A program made the position numbers and the translations under genes. From the NCBI GenBank assembly GCA_012518795.1, contig JAAYRL010000024.1, positions 20,482-84,481 of the forward strand: a stretch of DNA of 64,000 nt, read 5' to 3'. The stretch comes from Clostridiaceae bacterium (lineage in GTDB: Bacteria > Bacillota > Clostridia > Saccharofermentanales > DTU023). Below, piece by piece: positions 1 through 8,859 of this stretch; the stretch's first letter is position 1, and each line of letters starts with the position of its first letter. Under the pieces are notes generated by a model. The model did not search any database and was not told where the DNA came from. It saw nothing but the letters and a program-made list of their open reading frames with translations.

Positions 1-52
1 TTTTAATTAATTCTAATTTAACATTATAGAACTTTAATTTAAAGAGGATGTT

Positions 53-721
53 ATGGAAAACGAAAAAAATAAAGAAATAATGAAAAATAGTGACCTGAAA
101 TCCATCAAAAACGATCCGGCAACTAATAAAGAGAAAACTAAAATTAGAGTTTCCAAAAATGTTCCCTCTGAAACTAAATCAAAAACAAGAATCGGAGCAC
201 AGAAAAAAGTTCCGGTAGCTGAACAGGACCCGCCAATAAGCTTTGAACAAATTCTACGTGAGAAACGTCCGCAAGAATGGGATTTACTGCCTGATATAGA
301 GCTCTATATGGATCAGTTATTGAGCTACGTAAATCGTCAGGTTCCTGAAATGATGCGTGATCAGGAACTGACTAAATCAATGGTCAACAATTACATTAAA
401 CAACAGGTAATTCCTCGACCTAATGGGAAGCGCTATACCAAACAACATATAGCCGAATTGAGTTATCTTTTGATGTTAAAAGAAGTATTACCGATTCAAC
501 AATGTAAAGAACTTTTTGAACAATTAAAAATTGGTGACGATGTTGAGCAAAATTATGCAAAATTTCTGAATTTACTGGATGAAATATTGCTTGGTGGAGC
601 TGACGATTTGACAAAAATATCCGGAAAAGACACCGGTTCAGAAGCCTTGCGTTTTGCTTTGCTAAGTTATGTCACGCGCAGAATAGCTTTGTTTTTGATC
701 AATCAAAACACGACTATTTAA
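53..721 (+). CDS. DUF1836 domain-containing protein, probable MerR-like DNA-binding regulator
   Basis: Seen: 222 residues with a lysine/serine-rich, low-complexity N-terminus (about residues 1-60), followed by a compact helical domain. That domain has the DUF1836 pattern: PDIELYMDQ near residue 80, LTKSMVNNYIKQQVIP near 105-120, then GKRYTKQHIAEL. Family knowledge: DUF1836 proteins of Firmicutes have a winged-helix, MerR-like fold and are assumed to bind DNA; no ligand or target is known. The start ATG follows AAGAGG at a normal distance. It stands alone ahead of a tRNA pair, so context gives no target. The long charged N-terminal extension is larger than in many relatives. Confidence 0.8.
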   Translation: MENEKNKEIMKNSDLKSIKNDPATNKEKTKIRVSKNVPSETKSKTRIGAQKKVPVAEQDPPISFEQILREKRPQEWDLLPDIELYMDQLLSYVNRQVPEMMRDQELTKSMVNNYIKQQVIPRPNGKRYTKQHIAELSYLLMLKEVLPIQQCKELFEQLKIGDDVEQNYAKFLNLLDEILLGGADDLTKISGKDTGSEALRFALLSYVTRRIALFLINQNTTI

Positions 722-798
722 AGGAGTAAATGGTCTTTCTAAGTTTCCGGAATTCTTTTGCTCTTTAAAATGCGAGAAGAATCTGTTTGCAACAAAGA

Positions 799-828
799 TT
801 GGACAAATGATTTCTATTATTGTATTAT
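799..828 (+). promoter_or_regulatory. Probable sigma-A promoter for the tRNA-Gly/tRNA-Arg pair
   Basis: TTGGAC at 799-804 and TATTAT at 823-828, with an 18-bp spacer, lie about 30 bp before the first tRNA. Both boxes are imperfect. Position and spacing are the main support. Confidence 0.4.
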
Positions 829-858
829 GTTTTAGCATTGTTTTCGGGGAGTTAATTT

Positions 859-932
859 GCGGGTGTAGTTCAACGGTAGAACATCAGCCTTCCAAGCTGA
901 ATACGAGGGTTCGATTCCCTTCACCCGCTCCA
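859..932 (+). tRNA. tRNA-Gly(UCC)
   Basis: Full cloverleaf: acceptor arms GCGGGTG (859-865) and CACCCGC (922-928), discriminator T and encoded CCA. The anticodon stem TCAGC/GCTGA (884-888, 896-900) holds the loop CTTCCAA, giving anticodon TCC at 891-893. The T arm has the usual GGTTCGATTCC. Confidence 0.97.
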
Positions 933-955
933 TTATAGCTCCTCATTTCAATTAC

Positions 956-1032
956 GGGTCTATAGCTCAGCTGGATAGAGCAACAGCCTTCTAAGCTGTG
1001 GGTCGCAGGTTCGAATCCTGCTAGGCTCACCA
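956..1032 (+). tRNA. tRNA-Arg(UCU)
   Basis: Cloverleaf with acceptor arms GGGTCTA/TAGGCTC (two G-U pairs), anticodon stem ACAGC/GCTGT, loop CTTCTAA giving anticodon TCT at 990-992, T arm GGTTCGAATCC, and encoded CCA. It lies 23 bp after tRNA-Gly and is followed at once by a terminator, so the two are probably one transcript. Confidence 0.97.
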
Positions 1033-1037
1033 TCGTG

Positions 1038-1075
1038 AAAGCACTGATATTAAGGCGTTTCAGTGCTTTTTTATT
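1038..1075 (+). terminator. Rho-independent terminator of the tRNA operon
   Basis: A perfect 10-bp stem, AAAGCACTGA (1038-1047) with TCAGTGCTTT, has a 12-nt loop and runs into a T tract just after tRNA-Arg. Confidence 0.85.
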
Positions 1076-1121
1076 TTTAAATTAATCTTCGAAAATTTAT
1101 TTTGCACTATATTTTGCTCGT

Positions 1122-1213
1122 AATGACTTAAAAGTCAGCAGAATTTTGAACCGAATGTATGTCATAATATATTAGGGTGCATCAAATGACTTAAAAATCA
1201 GCAGAATTTTGAA
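1122..1213. repeat. Two 29-bp direct repeats containing a short palindrome
   Basis: Copies at 1122-1150 and 1185-1213 differ at one base. Each contains TGACTT-AA-AAGTCA or a one-base variant. The copies are 63 bp apart, between the tRNA terminator and the end of the minus-strand DUF3006 gene. Function unknown; possible binding site or small mobile-repeat remnant. Confidence 0.6.
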
Positions 1214-1220
1214 AGCAAAT

Positions 1221-1427
1221 TTAACAATCAAAAAGATCATTTAATCTCTCTGCTATATTTTCTTTTCTCTTTGCTGTTTCATCATGATCTATCTCAAAAT
1301 ATACCCTGATTACATCTCCCTCTTTTGCTTTGGAGGGTAAAAGAGATTTTTTAATATTAATTATTTCACCTTCCATCTCACATATAGCGTATTCATTTTC
1401 AAAACGATCAACTAATAATTTAATCAT
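1221..1427 (-). CDS. DUF3006 family small protein
   Basis: Seen: 68 residues starting MIKLLVDRFENEYAICE, with the family landmarks VDRFE, INIKKSLLP and KEGDVIRV. Family knowledge: DUF3006 proteins are short beta-rich proteins that occur beside or fused to ComEC-like metallo-beta-lactamase hydrolases; their role is unknown. Here the MBL lipoprotein gene lies just upstream on the same strand (ends at 1561), which fits that pairing. The upstream gap of about 130 bp is AT-rich, so the two may share a transcript or not. Confidence 0.8.
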   Translation of the reverse strand: MIKLLVDRFENEYAICEMEGEIINIKKSLLPSKAKEGDVIRVYFEIDHDETAKRKENIAERLNDLFDC

Positions 1428-1560
1428 ATAAACCTCTATGAATAGTATTTCTTTAAAAGTCTCAGCACTACATTTTTTAATACTATGTGAAGTAGATTTC
1501 TCATAAAAATCTGAAGAGTAAATCTATTTATATATTAATGATATTTATAAATTAATGATA

Positions 1561-2994
1561 TTATGGATTGCATCTCTTGCAGGGAACATAACCTTGATTT
1601 ATTGCATCGTTTCTGTCGTAGATCGGCACTTTATTACCGGGATTCATTTGATCGACAGAACTACAAGAACTATGATGAAATTTTCCTGTGTTTGAATTTC
1701 CTATATAAGGTGCTACTGCAGGTTGAATTATTGGTGCTTCGGTTACTAAAGTAGTTGTTGGCGGAACAGATGACTGTGTTACTGTCTGTGCAATGGTTTG
1801 TTCAACAGTAGATTCAACAGTAGATTCAACAGTAGATTTAATAGTAGCTTCAATAGTAACAGTTTGCTCCCCGGTAGTTTCACTGATATTTTGAGGTGCA
1901 GCTGAAATAGGCGTTTGTGTGGTTATTGTCTGAAGCACTTCTGTTGTTGGCAAAGTACCGGCTATTAGTCCATTATTGGGCTTTTGATTAAACGATATAC
2001 TTTTTCCGTCTGAAGATGCAATGATTGATCCTTGTAAATCGGTTCTATAAATATCAATGTTGTTGTCTCTTAATCTTTGTAATACTTTAAGATCCGGATA
2101 GCCATAAGAATTGTCTTGGGCACAGGAAATGACTGCATAACTTGGAGTGACAGCTGTGATGAATTGATCGGTAGTGCCGGTATCTGATCCGTGATGAGCG
2201 ACTTTTAACACGTCAGCACTTATGTCTTGATTGCTGCTAATTATTTCTAATTCAGAAATTGCTTCAATATCTCCCGTAAAAAGAAATGAATTATCACCGT
2301 GATTTAATTTTAATGCAATCGAATAATTGTTTAAATCTTCATAGAAGTCAGAAACGGGAGCAACTATAGTGAAACTTGCATCACCGAAATTGTAGACATC
2401 ATTAACATTAGGCTGAAAAACCTTGGCTCTGCTAAATGCGACTGAAGTTAAAAAATTGTCAAATGTCTCAGAAGTATGAGTTACATTAGGCATTATAATA
2501 GTATCTATTTCAATGCTTTCTACAATTTCAATAAGCCCGCCAATGTGATCTTCATGTGGATGTGTTGCAATAACATAATCTAAAGAATCAATATTTTGAT
2601 CTTGGAGATAGTTATAGCAACTTCGATCTTGTGAACCACCGTCGATCAACATGTTGTAGTCGCCATATTTAATTAAAATGCTATCTCCTTGTCCCACATC
2701 TATAAAGTGGACTTCTAATCTTTCCTGATGGTCCTGTTTGATTTCCTTTGTCGTAGAAACAGCTAATGATTTTTTAGATTTTTCTGTCGAGGATTTTTCT
2801 GTTGTAGTTCTCGCAGCTGAAGTTTTTTCTGAAGTTACTTCTGAAGTGGTCTCTGATGCTGTTTCTTCAGAGACGCTTTCTATGGTTTTAGGTTTAGATG
2901 ATTCCTTAATTTCAAGACGACCGCGATTTGAACAACCTGAAAATATTAAAAATATTGAAAGTAAAAGTAAAATGAATTTATTGTATTTTTTCAT
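1561..2994 (-). CDS. ComEC/Rec2-like metallo-beta-lactamase fold lipoprotein with C-terminal Ada-like zinc motif
   Basis: Seen: a lipoprotein signal (hydrophobic stretch ending LIFSGC, lipid Cys at about residue 21) and a Ser/Thr/Glu-rich linker to about residue 90. The metallo-hydrolase domain follows, with HFIDVGQGDSILI, DGG, HPHEDHIGG, GDIE and a late HHGSD. A second Thr-rich linker contains the tandem repeat VEST. The C-terminus has the pattern C-x-S-V ... C-K-R-C, like an Ada-type zinc site. Family knowledge: such secreted ComEC-domain proteins are presumed nucleases or phosphodiesterases; the substrate is unproven. Inference: a membrane-anchored, surface-exposed nuclease-like enzyme, perhaps tied to DNA uptake together with DUF3006 and the distant comEA. 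Confidence 0.8.
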   Translation of the reverse strand: MKKYNKFILLLLSIFLIFSGCSNRGRLEIKESSKPKTIESVSEETASETTSEVTSEKTSAARTTTEKSSTEKSKKSLAVSTTKEIKQDHQERLEVHFIDVGQGDSILIKYGDYNMLIDGGSQDRSCYNYLQDQNIDSLDYVIATHPHEDHIGGLIEIVESIEIDTIIMPNVTHTSETFDNFLTSVAFSRAKVFQPNVNDVYNFGDASFTIVAPVSDFYEDLNNYSIALKLNHGDNSFLFTGDIEAISELEIISSNQDISADVLKVAHHGSDTGTTDQFITAVTPSYAVISCAQDNSYGYPDLKVLQRLRDNNIDIYRTDLQGSIIASSDGKSISFNQKPNNGLIAGTLPTTEVLQTITTQTPISAAPQNISETTGEQTVTIEATIKSTVESTVESTVEQTIAQTVTQSSVPPTTTLVTEAPIIQPAVAPYIGNSNTGKFHHSSCSSVDQMNPGNKVPIYDRNDAINQGYVPCKRCNP

Positions 2995-3289
2995 ATATCT
3001 GTAAAATCTCCTGATTTATCGATAAAACTATTTTAACATGAAGCGGATTTTGATTTCTTATAATTAAACCATTTTCTTTTTTTCATATATTTATCTTTAA
3101 TAATAGATAGATAAAAATTATTACATAATTAAATTCTGTAATTAAACAAGAAGTGAAAAATTAATTGTTTGTGAAATACTTTTGAATAATTTCTTATATT
3201 GATTGAAAAAACAAAAGATTATTGTCACAATATATGCGGTGTCAGATTTGCATTCTGCTTTTAAAAATCGAATCATTAAAATTTTTTAT
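2995..3289. other. AT-rich intergenic region between divergent genes
   Basis: No open frame with a ribosome binding site and no RNA gene were recognised. It separates the minus-strand MBL lipoprotein from the plus-strand pyrophosphatase and should hold both promoters. Confidence 0.5.
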
Positions 3290-3319
3290 TTGTTATTAAG
3301 TTAACATCTGATATATATT
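3290..3319 (+). promoter_or_regulatory. Possible promoter of the pyrophosphatase gene
   Basis: TTGTTA (3290-3295) and TATATT (3314-3319), with an 18-bp spacer, lie about 46 bp before the start codon. The match is moderate. Confidence 0.3.
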
Positions 3320-3365
3320 ATGATTGTTTAAAAAATAATTTGTTGTCACTGGAAGGAGTATATCT

Positions 3366-5471
3366 ATGAATCAATTAACGGTTATTCTTATAGTTTCATT
3401 TGCGGTCAGTGTGCTGGCTTTTTTCGTTGCTTGGCTACTCTATCGTTGGCTGGTTGGAATCAGGGTTGAGAACAAGCGAGCTCTTGAATTATCGGGATTG
3501 ATTCGTGAAGGCTCGAATACTTTTCTTAAACGAGAGTATCGATATCTTGCATATTTCGGTTCAGCAGTTGCGGCTCTTATTTTATTATTCCTGCCTAAAC
3601 CTATTTGGCAAGGGAATGTTATAGATAATATATCAATGGCTTTAGCCTATATTACCGGTACGTTTTTTTCCGGACTGGCCGGAAAAATTGGCATGGAAGT
3701 TGCTACACGCGCCAATGTACGTGCTGCAGAAGCTGCAGCCAAGCATGGGATCAGCTTGTCTTTTTTAAGTGGTTTTCGTGGTGGAGCAGTTATGGGTATG
3801 GCAGTTGTCGGTGCCAGCTTATTAGGTGTATGTGCAATTTACGCTTTTACCGGTGATGCAATAACCTTGTTAGGTTTCAGTTTCGGGGCAAGTTCAATGG
3901 CATTATTTGCTAAAGCCGGTGGTGGTATTTTTACAAAAACAGCTGATATCAGTGCTGACTTAGTCGGTAAAGTCACTTTAGGGTTGCCTGAAGACGATCC
4001 GCGTAATCCGGCTGTAATTGCTGATAATGTAGGTGATAATGTCGGTGACGTAGCAGGTATGGGTGCTGATTTATTCGATTCTAATGTTGCCGCTATGGCT
4101 GCTGCCTTAGTAATGGGAATTTCACTAGATCAACAGGCCGGCAACAATCTCAATGTAATGACTGTGTTTTGTTTTGCGACAGTTGGTTTGTTGGCTTCAA
4201 TCATCGGTGTAGGAACAGCCCGTTTAAAAGAAGGTGAAAATCCAACAAAAGTGTTAAATTCGAGTACTTATGTTACTACTGCCATATATTTAATTTTAAC
4301 TGCCGGTTTGACAGCTATATTTAATTTCTCATGGAGAGTATGGGGAGCTGCGGCGATCGGATTAGCTGTAGGGTTAATAATCGGTTTGACTACGGATTAC
4401 TTTACCAATGATGAACGCAGGCCTGTGCGTACCGTAGCCAAGATGTCTGAATCGGGTCCTGCCTTTACTATTCTTTCGGGTATTTCATATTCCTTTATCA
4501 GTGTACTTCCGGCTATGCTGGGAATTGCTGTTGCTGCTTTACTGGCATACACTATATGTAATCCATTGGGCGACGGTTATGCTATGTACGGCATTTCAAT
4601 GTCTGCTGTCGGTATGCTATCTATAGTTGGTATGATTATCTCAAATGATGCTTATGGTCCGATTGTCGATAACGCACGCGGTTTGGTTGAGATGGCTGAA
4701 TTAGGAGATGAAGCTTTGGAAATAACAGATGAATTAGACAGTGCCGGAAATACAGTCAAAGCTATTACCAAAGGATTTGCAATCGGTGCAGCAGGTTTGA
4801 CGGTCATTTCTATGCTGGGTGCTTATATTACTGAGGTTAATGTTGCAGCAGTTGAGCAAGGTATCATCAAAGCCGGTGAAAGTCTATTAAAGGGTTTTGA
4901 TATTCTTGATCCTTTGGTATTTTTTGGTTTAATTGTTGGTGCTGCGGTTCCGGCGGTTTTCTCTGCCATGTTAATGCGTGGAGTTGATAAAAATGCTGTA
5001 CGGATGGTTGAAGAAATCCATCGTCAATTTGATGAAATTGAAGGGCTAAAGGAAGGTGCAGAGGGTGTAGTTCCTGAATATGATAAATGTATATCTATTG
5101 CAACAGATGGTGCATTGAGAGAACTTATTCCTGCCGGTTTATTTGCGATAATAGCGACTGTTGTTGTCGGTTTTACCGGTGGGGTTTCTGCGATAGGCGG
5201 TTTCCTGACCGGAAATATTGTCACCGGATTATTACTTTCACTATTTATGTCAAATGCAGGTGGCCTCTGGGATAATGCCAAGAAATATATAGAAGCAGGT
5301 AATTGTGGCGGACCGGGTTCTGATGCTCATAAAGCTGCGGTTGTCGGTGATACAGTTGGTGATCCGTTTAAAGATACTGCAGGACCTTCAATCAATACGC
5401 AAATTACTGTTGTGTCTTTACTTTCTTCATTGATGGCATCCATTTTTCTGGCTTTTTCATTGTTTGGCTGA
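3366..5471 (+). CDS. hppA: Membrane-bound pyrophosphatase, K+-independent H+-pumping type
   Basis: Hydrolyses cytoplasmic pyrophosphate and pumps ions across the membrane. Seen: 701 residues, about 16 membrane segments, and the substrate-site signatures PEDDPRNPAVIADNVGDNVGD and VVGDTVGDPFKDTAGPS. The segment AGNTVKAITKG has Lys and Thr where K+-dependent enzymes have Ala and Gly/Ala, so by the known family rule it should be K+-independent and therefore H+-pumping. Odd: the ion-gate region reads ADLFDS with Asp238, where most family members have Glu. The start ATG follows GGAAGGAG. It appears monocistronic, with a convergent TetR gene 6 bp downstream. Confidence 0.97.
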   Translation: MNQLTVILIVSFAVSVLAFFVAWLLYRWLVGIRVENKRALELSGLIREGSNTFLKREYRYLAYFGSAVAALILLFLPKPIWQGNVIDNISMALAYITGTFFSGLAGKIGMEVATRANVRAAEAAAKHGISLSFLSGFRGGAVMGMAVVGASLLGVCAIYAFTGDAITLLGFSFGASSMALFAKAGGGIFTKTADISADLVGKVTLGLPEDDPRNPAVIADNVGDNVGDVAGMGADLFDSNVAAMAAALVMGISLDQQAGNNLNVMTVFCFATVGLLASIIGVGTARLKEGENPTKVLNSSTYVTTAIYLILTAGLTAIFNFSWRVWGAAAIGLAVGLIIGLTTDYFTNDERRPVRTVAKMSESGPAFTILSGISYSFISVLPAMLGIAVAALLAYTICNPLGDGYAMYGISMSAVGMLSIVGMIISNDAYGPIVDNARGLVEMAELGDEALEITDELDSAGNTVKAITKGFAIGAAGLTVISMLGAYITEVNVAAVEQGIIKAGESLLKGFDILDPLVFFGLIVGAAVPAVFSAMLMRGVDKNAVRMVEEIHRQFDEIEGLKEGAEGVVPEYDKCISIATDGALRELIPAGLFAIIATVVVGFTGGVSAIGGFLTGNIVTGLLLSLFMSNAGGLWDNAKKYIEAGNCGGPGSDAHKAAVVGDTVGDPFKDTAGPSINTQITVVSLLSSLMASIFLAFSLFG

Positions 5472-5477
5472 TATTAG

Positions 5478-6074
5478 TTATGGTTGTTGAAATGCCGTAA
5501 GAATATCTCGTAAACGTTGTTCAGTATCAGGATCTTGTCGCATTCGCTCAGCTACGCCGGGCATTGAGACAGTTGCAGCTAAACCGTGAACCATAGACCA
5601 CATTGCAAGCAAAATATTATGTTTTTGTTTTTCAGAGATGGGAAAGTTTTCAAAAATTGATTCAGCGGCGTGTTTGAGTACCGAAAAGGCTGGATTTTCA
5701 TTATATTGATTATTTAAAAGAATGGCTTCTGCATGGTTGCTTCGGCTAAATAATACGGAAAAATAATTGGGTTTGTTTAGAAAAAACAAGATGTAAGTAA
5801 GTCCCAGTTCAATTATCAGCGATTTATTTCCGGAATGAAGTTTTTCGGTTTCTTGAAGTTGCTTGGTTAATTCAAGCATGACAAAATCTATGATTGCACG
5901 GATAAACTCGTCTTTATTTTTAAAGTGTGCATATGGTGCAGCAGAACTTACACCACATTGTTTTGCGACTTCTCGCAGTGAGAGCTTTTCTTCACCGTAT
6001 TGTGCGAGCATTTCTAAGCCTTGGCGGATCAAAGCTTGGGGTAGATTTCCATGATGATAGTTTTGTTTTGCCAT
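5478..6074 (-). CDS. TetR/AcrR family regulator (WHG-type C-terminal domain)
   Basis: Seen: an N-terminal HTH with YHHGNLPQALI, LSLREVAKQCGVS and YAHFKNKDEFIRAI, followed by an all-helical ligand domain of about 130 residues. The N-terminal YHHGNL signature is typical of the TetR subfamily with the WHG C-terminal domain. Family knowledge: repressors that release DNA on binding a small molecule. I chose the ATG at 6074 because GGGAG precedes it by six bases; a TTG four codons upstream is less likely. It converges on hppA and faces away from the metallophosphoesterase gene, which could be a target, but no operator was identified. Confidence 0.88.
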   Translation of the reverse strand: MAKQNYHHGNLPQALIRQGLEMLAQYGEEKLSLREVAKQCGVSSAAPYAHFKNKDEFIRAIIDFVMLELTKQLQETEKLHSGNKSLIIELGLTYILFFLNKPNYFSVLFSRSNHAEAILLNNQYNENPAFSVLKHAAESIFENFPISEKQKHNILLAMWSMVHGLAATVSMPGVAERMRQDPDTEQRLRDILTAFQQP

Positions 6075-6307
6075 GTTTACTCCCAAGTAATTTACTCATA
6101 GTTTTCTTAATCAAGTGTATTTTGTATAAAATATTCCTGATCAATGAATCGTATAAATAATAAAATGATACTTAAAACTGAAATACTTATCAAATTAAGT
6201 CAAGAGATTTATCTATAGCTATATTGAAAATTAAATATTTTCTGATGTATACTCTTAAAGACTTAATTTTAGCCGCAAATTATTTGCCGTAATATTGGGA
6301 GGTTCTT

Positions 6308-7126
6308 ATCAGTAGATATTTAATTGTCATTATCATTTTTGTTTTTATCTTGTTATTGATATTTATTATCAAAGGTCTTAACAACACATTAATCGTTACG
6401 AAACATAGAATGTTATCACCGAAAATTGATAAGTCGTTTAAAGTTGCGATTATTGCTGATTTGCACAGTTGTTATTATGGTGAAAATCAAAATGAATTAA
6501 TCAGGGCAATTGACTCTAATCAACCTGATTTAGTGTTTTTTATTGGAGATATTCTTGATGAAAAAATGCCGGATGATAATGCATATATCACTTTAAAAAG
6601 ACTAACTCGGAAGTATCCTGCTTTCTATGTTTTCGGAAATCATGAATTTTATACAGGTAAAATCGATCAGATAAAACAAATGGTCGGTGATTTAGGCGTT
6701 AAAATTTTAGCCGGAGAGCAAGCTGAAATTGTGATTAAAGAGAATAGGTTAATTATTAAAGGTCTGTCTGATCCGGAAATTGGTGCTGAAGAATATAACC
6801 GTCAATTAGAGGCTATTAAGGTTAGCTTTACAAATAATTTTACTTTTCTTTTGGCTCATCGACCTGAGCGGATTGACGATTATAACAAGATTCGACATGA
6901 TTTGGTTTTAAGCGGACATGCCCATGGTGGTCATTGGAGGATACCGAAAATTTTGCCGGGGATTTATGCACCGCATCAAGGATTGTTTCCCCGTTACACT
7001 TCCGGATTTTATCAATTAAAGCGTAGCAAATTATTGGTCAGTCGCGGCTTGAGTCGAGAAAACATTAAAATTCCCAGGTTCTATAACTCACCTGAAGTTA
7101 TAATTTTAGAATTAGCAAAAAGTTAA
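6308..7126 (+). CDS. Membrane-anchored metallophosphoesterase (YkuE/YaeI-like), probable ATC start
   Basis: Seen: all calcineurin-fold motifs in order: IADLHS, GDILDE, GNHEFY, LAHRPE and SGHAHGGHWRIP. Family knowledge: two-metal phosphodiesterases; YkuE/YaeI relatives act at the membrane on lipid or envelope substrates. The first standard start in frame is TTG at 6350, which has no ribosome binding site and would cut into a hydrophobic helix. The frame stays open upstream to an ATC at 6308, five bases after a strong GGGAGG (6297-6302). Starting there adds 14 residues and completes an N-terminal membrane anchor. The function is general only; substrate unknown. Confidence 0.85.
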   Translation: MSRYLIVIIIFVFILLLIFIIKGLNNTLIVTKHRMLSPKIDKSFKVAIIADLHSCYYGENQNELIRAIDSNQPDLVFFIGDILDEKMPDDNAYITLKRLTRKYPAFYVFGNHEFYTGKIDQIKQMVGDLGVKILAGEQAEIVIKENRLIIKGLSDPEIGAEEYNRQLEAIKVSFTNNFTFLLAHRPERIDDYNKIRHDLVLSGHAHGGHWRIPKILPGIYAPHQGLFPRYTSGFYQLKRSKLLVSRGLSRENIKIPRFYNSPEVIILELAKS

Positions 7127-7351
7127 TTAGGGTCTGCTGCCCAAAACATATTTTGCCCGAGATTTCCAAACAAGAGCTCGTTGACCTAACTGAAAAAATT
7201 AAATTTAGAATTAAAAATCTGACACAAAGTTAATTAAAAATTAAATCTGTATTCTATATCTTTCTGTTACAATTAAATAAGCAAAATAATCATTGTTTTA
7301 TAGGAGCTGAGGTTTGTCTAACGAACAAATTTTTTGTTGTGGAGGTTAGCA

Positions 7352-8824
7352 ATGAAAAGAATAGTAGCACTTTGTTTAAGTATTTTAATGATAATTTCAT
7401 TAATCACAGCTTGTGATAAAAATAATACAAATTCTTCTGAAAAAGAGGATGATAATAGTCTTTCGAATGATAATGATCAATCAATCAGTGAGAATACTCA
7501 ATTAAACTCTGAAAAAAATGAACAAATAAACGGAAATGAATTTGAAAAAGCGGCGTTAGCTAGCCCGGATTATCCGCAGATGGCTCAATATCCGGATGAG
7601 ATGTCATTTATTGATACGAAAACCGGGGAATTTGATCAAGAAGGATTTGATCAGGTTTATGATGCGTGGAGGGCTGATCGCGATAAACAATTTACTTATA
7701 TAGAAAAATTTTCCGGCGATTATTACAGTTATTTTTCTGATACATCTAAAACAATTTTAGCAGATCAGAATCAAAAAAATCCTGTTTATTCACCTCTGAG
7801 TTTATATATGGCTTTAGCTATGTTAGCTGAAACAACGGATGGTCAAAGCAGAGAACAAATTTTGAATTTGTTGAAAACCCAAGATATTGCCAGTTTAAGA
7901 ACTGATGCGGAGGCAATCTGGAATAGCAATTATTGTCAAGATGGTGCTTTGAACAGTCTACTGGCAAATTCGCTTTGGCTGGATAATGAATATGAGTATC
8001 AAACGGATACCATCAAAATGTTAAGTGAAAATTATTATGCCTCAGCATTTCAAGGCGAAATGGGATCTAAACAATACAATGATCAATTACATTCTTGGAT
8101 TAACGCTAATACCGGTAATTTATTGAGTGAGCAGGCAGGCAACTTAGCATTTGAACCGGATACAATTTTAGGTTTGGTTTCGACAGTTTTGTTTCAAGCA
8201 AAATGGGTTAATCAATTTGCGGAAAGCAATACAAAAAAAGCTACTTTTCATGGTGTAGATGAGGATATTGAATTTGATTTCCTGAATTATAGCGGCAGTG
8301 ATACCTACTATTGGGCGGAGAATTTCGGAGCTGTTAGATTACCATTGGAATCCGGTGGTAATATGTGGTTCATGTTACCTGATGAAGATGTTGAACCGCT
8401 GGATATCATCAAGAATGATCAATTCTATCAATTGCTTGAAAATGATAATTGGCAAGATCAAAAATTTCTTACTGTAAATTTCAGTGTGCCGAAGTTTGAT
8501 GTCAGTTCTGATTTTAATTTGAATCAACCATTGCAGAATCTTGGAATCAAAGATGTTTTTGAGCTAAATCAGGCGGACTTTACACCAATATTAGCAAATG
8601 ATTCTGATCCGGCATTTTTATCAACTGTCAAACAGGGAACCAGGGTTGCGATTGATGAAGAAGGGGTGACTGCTGCAAGTTTTACGGCAATGATGATAGC
8701 AGGTGCAGCAATGCCACCGGAAGAAGAGATCGATTTTATTTTAGATCGACCATTTGTTTTTGTTATTGATGGTATAAGCGGCTTACCAATCTTTGTCGGT
8801 ATTGTTAACCAAGTGGAGCCTTAA
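7352..8824 (+). CDS. Serpin (serine protease inhibitor) lipoprotein
   Basis: Seen: a signal peptide ending LITAC (lipobox), a Ser/Asn/Glu-rich linker to about residue 90, then a full serpin domain beginning near NPVYSPLSLYMALAML. The hinge reads EEGVTAASFTA and the C-terminus RPFVFVIDG. Counting from the hinge Glu as P17 puts Ala at both P1 and P1', which suggests an elastase-like protease target; this is inference. Family knowledge: suicide inhibitors that trap serine or cysteine proteases. The ATG at 7352 follows GGAGG, so the longer frame starting six codons earlier is not used. Its surface location fits protection against host, competitor or own proteases. Confidence 0.93.
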   Translation: MKRIVALCLSILMIISLITACDKNNTNSSEKEDDNSLSNDNDQSISENTQLNSEKNEQINGNEFEKAALASPDYPQMAQYPDEMSFIDTKTGEFDQEGFDQVYDAWRADRDKQFTYIEKFSGDYYSYFSDTSKTILADQNQKNPVYSPLSLYMALAMLAETTDGQSREQILNLLKTQDIASLRTDAEAIWNSNYCQDGALNSLLANSLWLDNEYEYQTDTIKMLSENYYASAFQGEMGSKQYNDQLHSWINANTGNLLSEQAGNLAFEPDTILGLVSTVLFQAKWVNQFAESNTKKATFHGVDEDIEFDFLNYSGSDTYYWAENFGAVRLPLESGGNMWFMLPDEDVEPLDIIKNDQFYQLLENDNWQDQKFLTVNFSVPKFDVSSDFNLNQPLQNLGIKDVFELNQADFTPILANDSDPAFLSTVKQGTRVAIDEEGVTAASFTAMMIAGAAMPPEEEIDFILDRPFVFVIDGISGLPIFVGIVNQVEP

Positions 8825-8859
8825 ATAGATTGCCTTACCATTTAGTGATATAAATAAGA

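Noticed and set aside
7131..7233. Open stretch after the metallophosphoesterase that could code for about 30 residues ending RIKNLTQS
   Set aside because: No start codon or ribosome binding site; no recognised family. It might be a gene remnant but the evidence is too thin.
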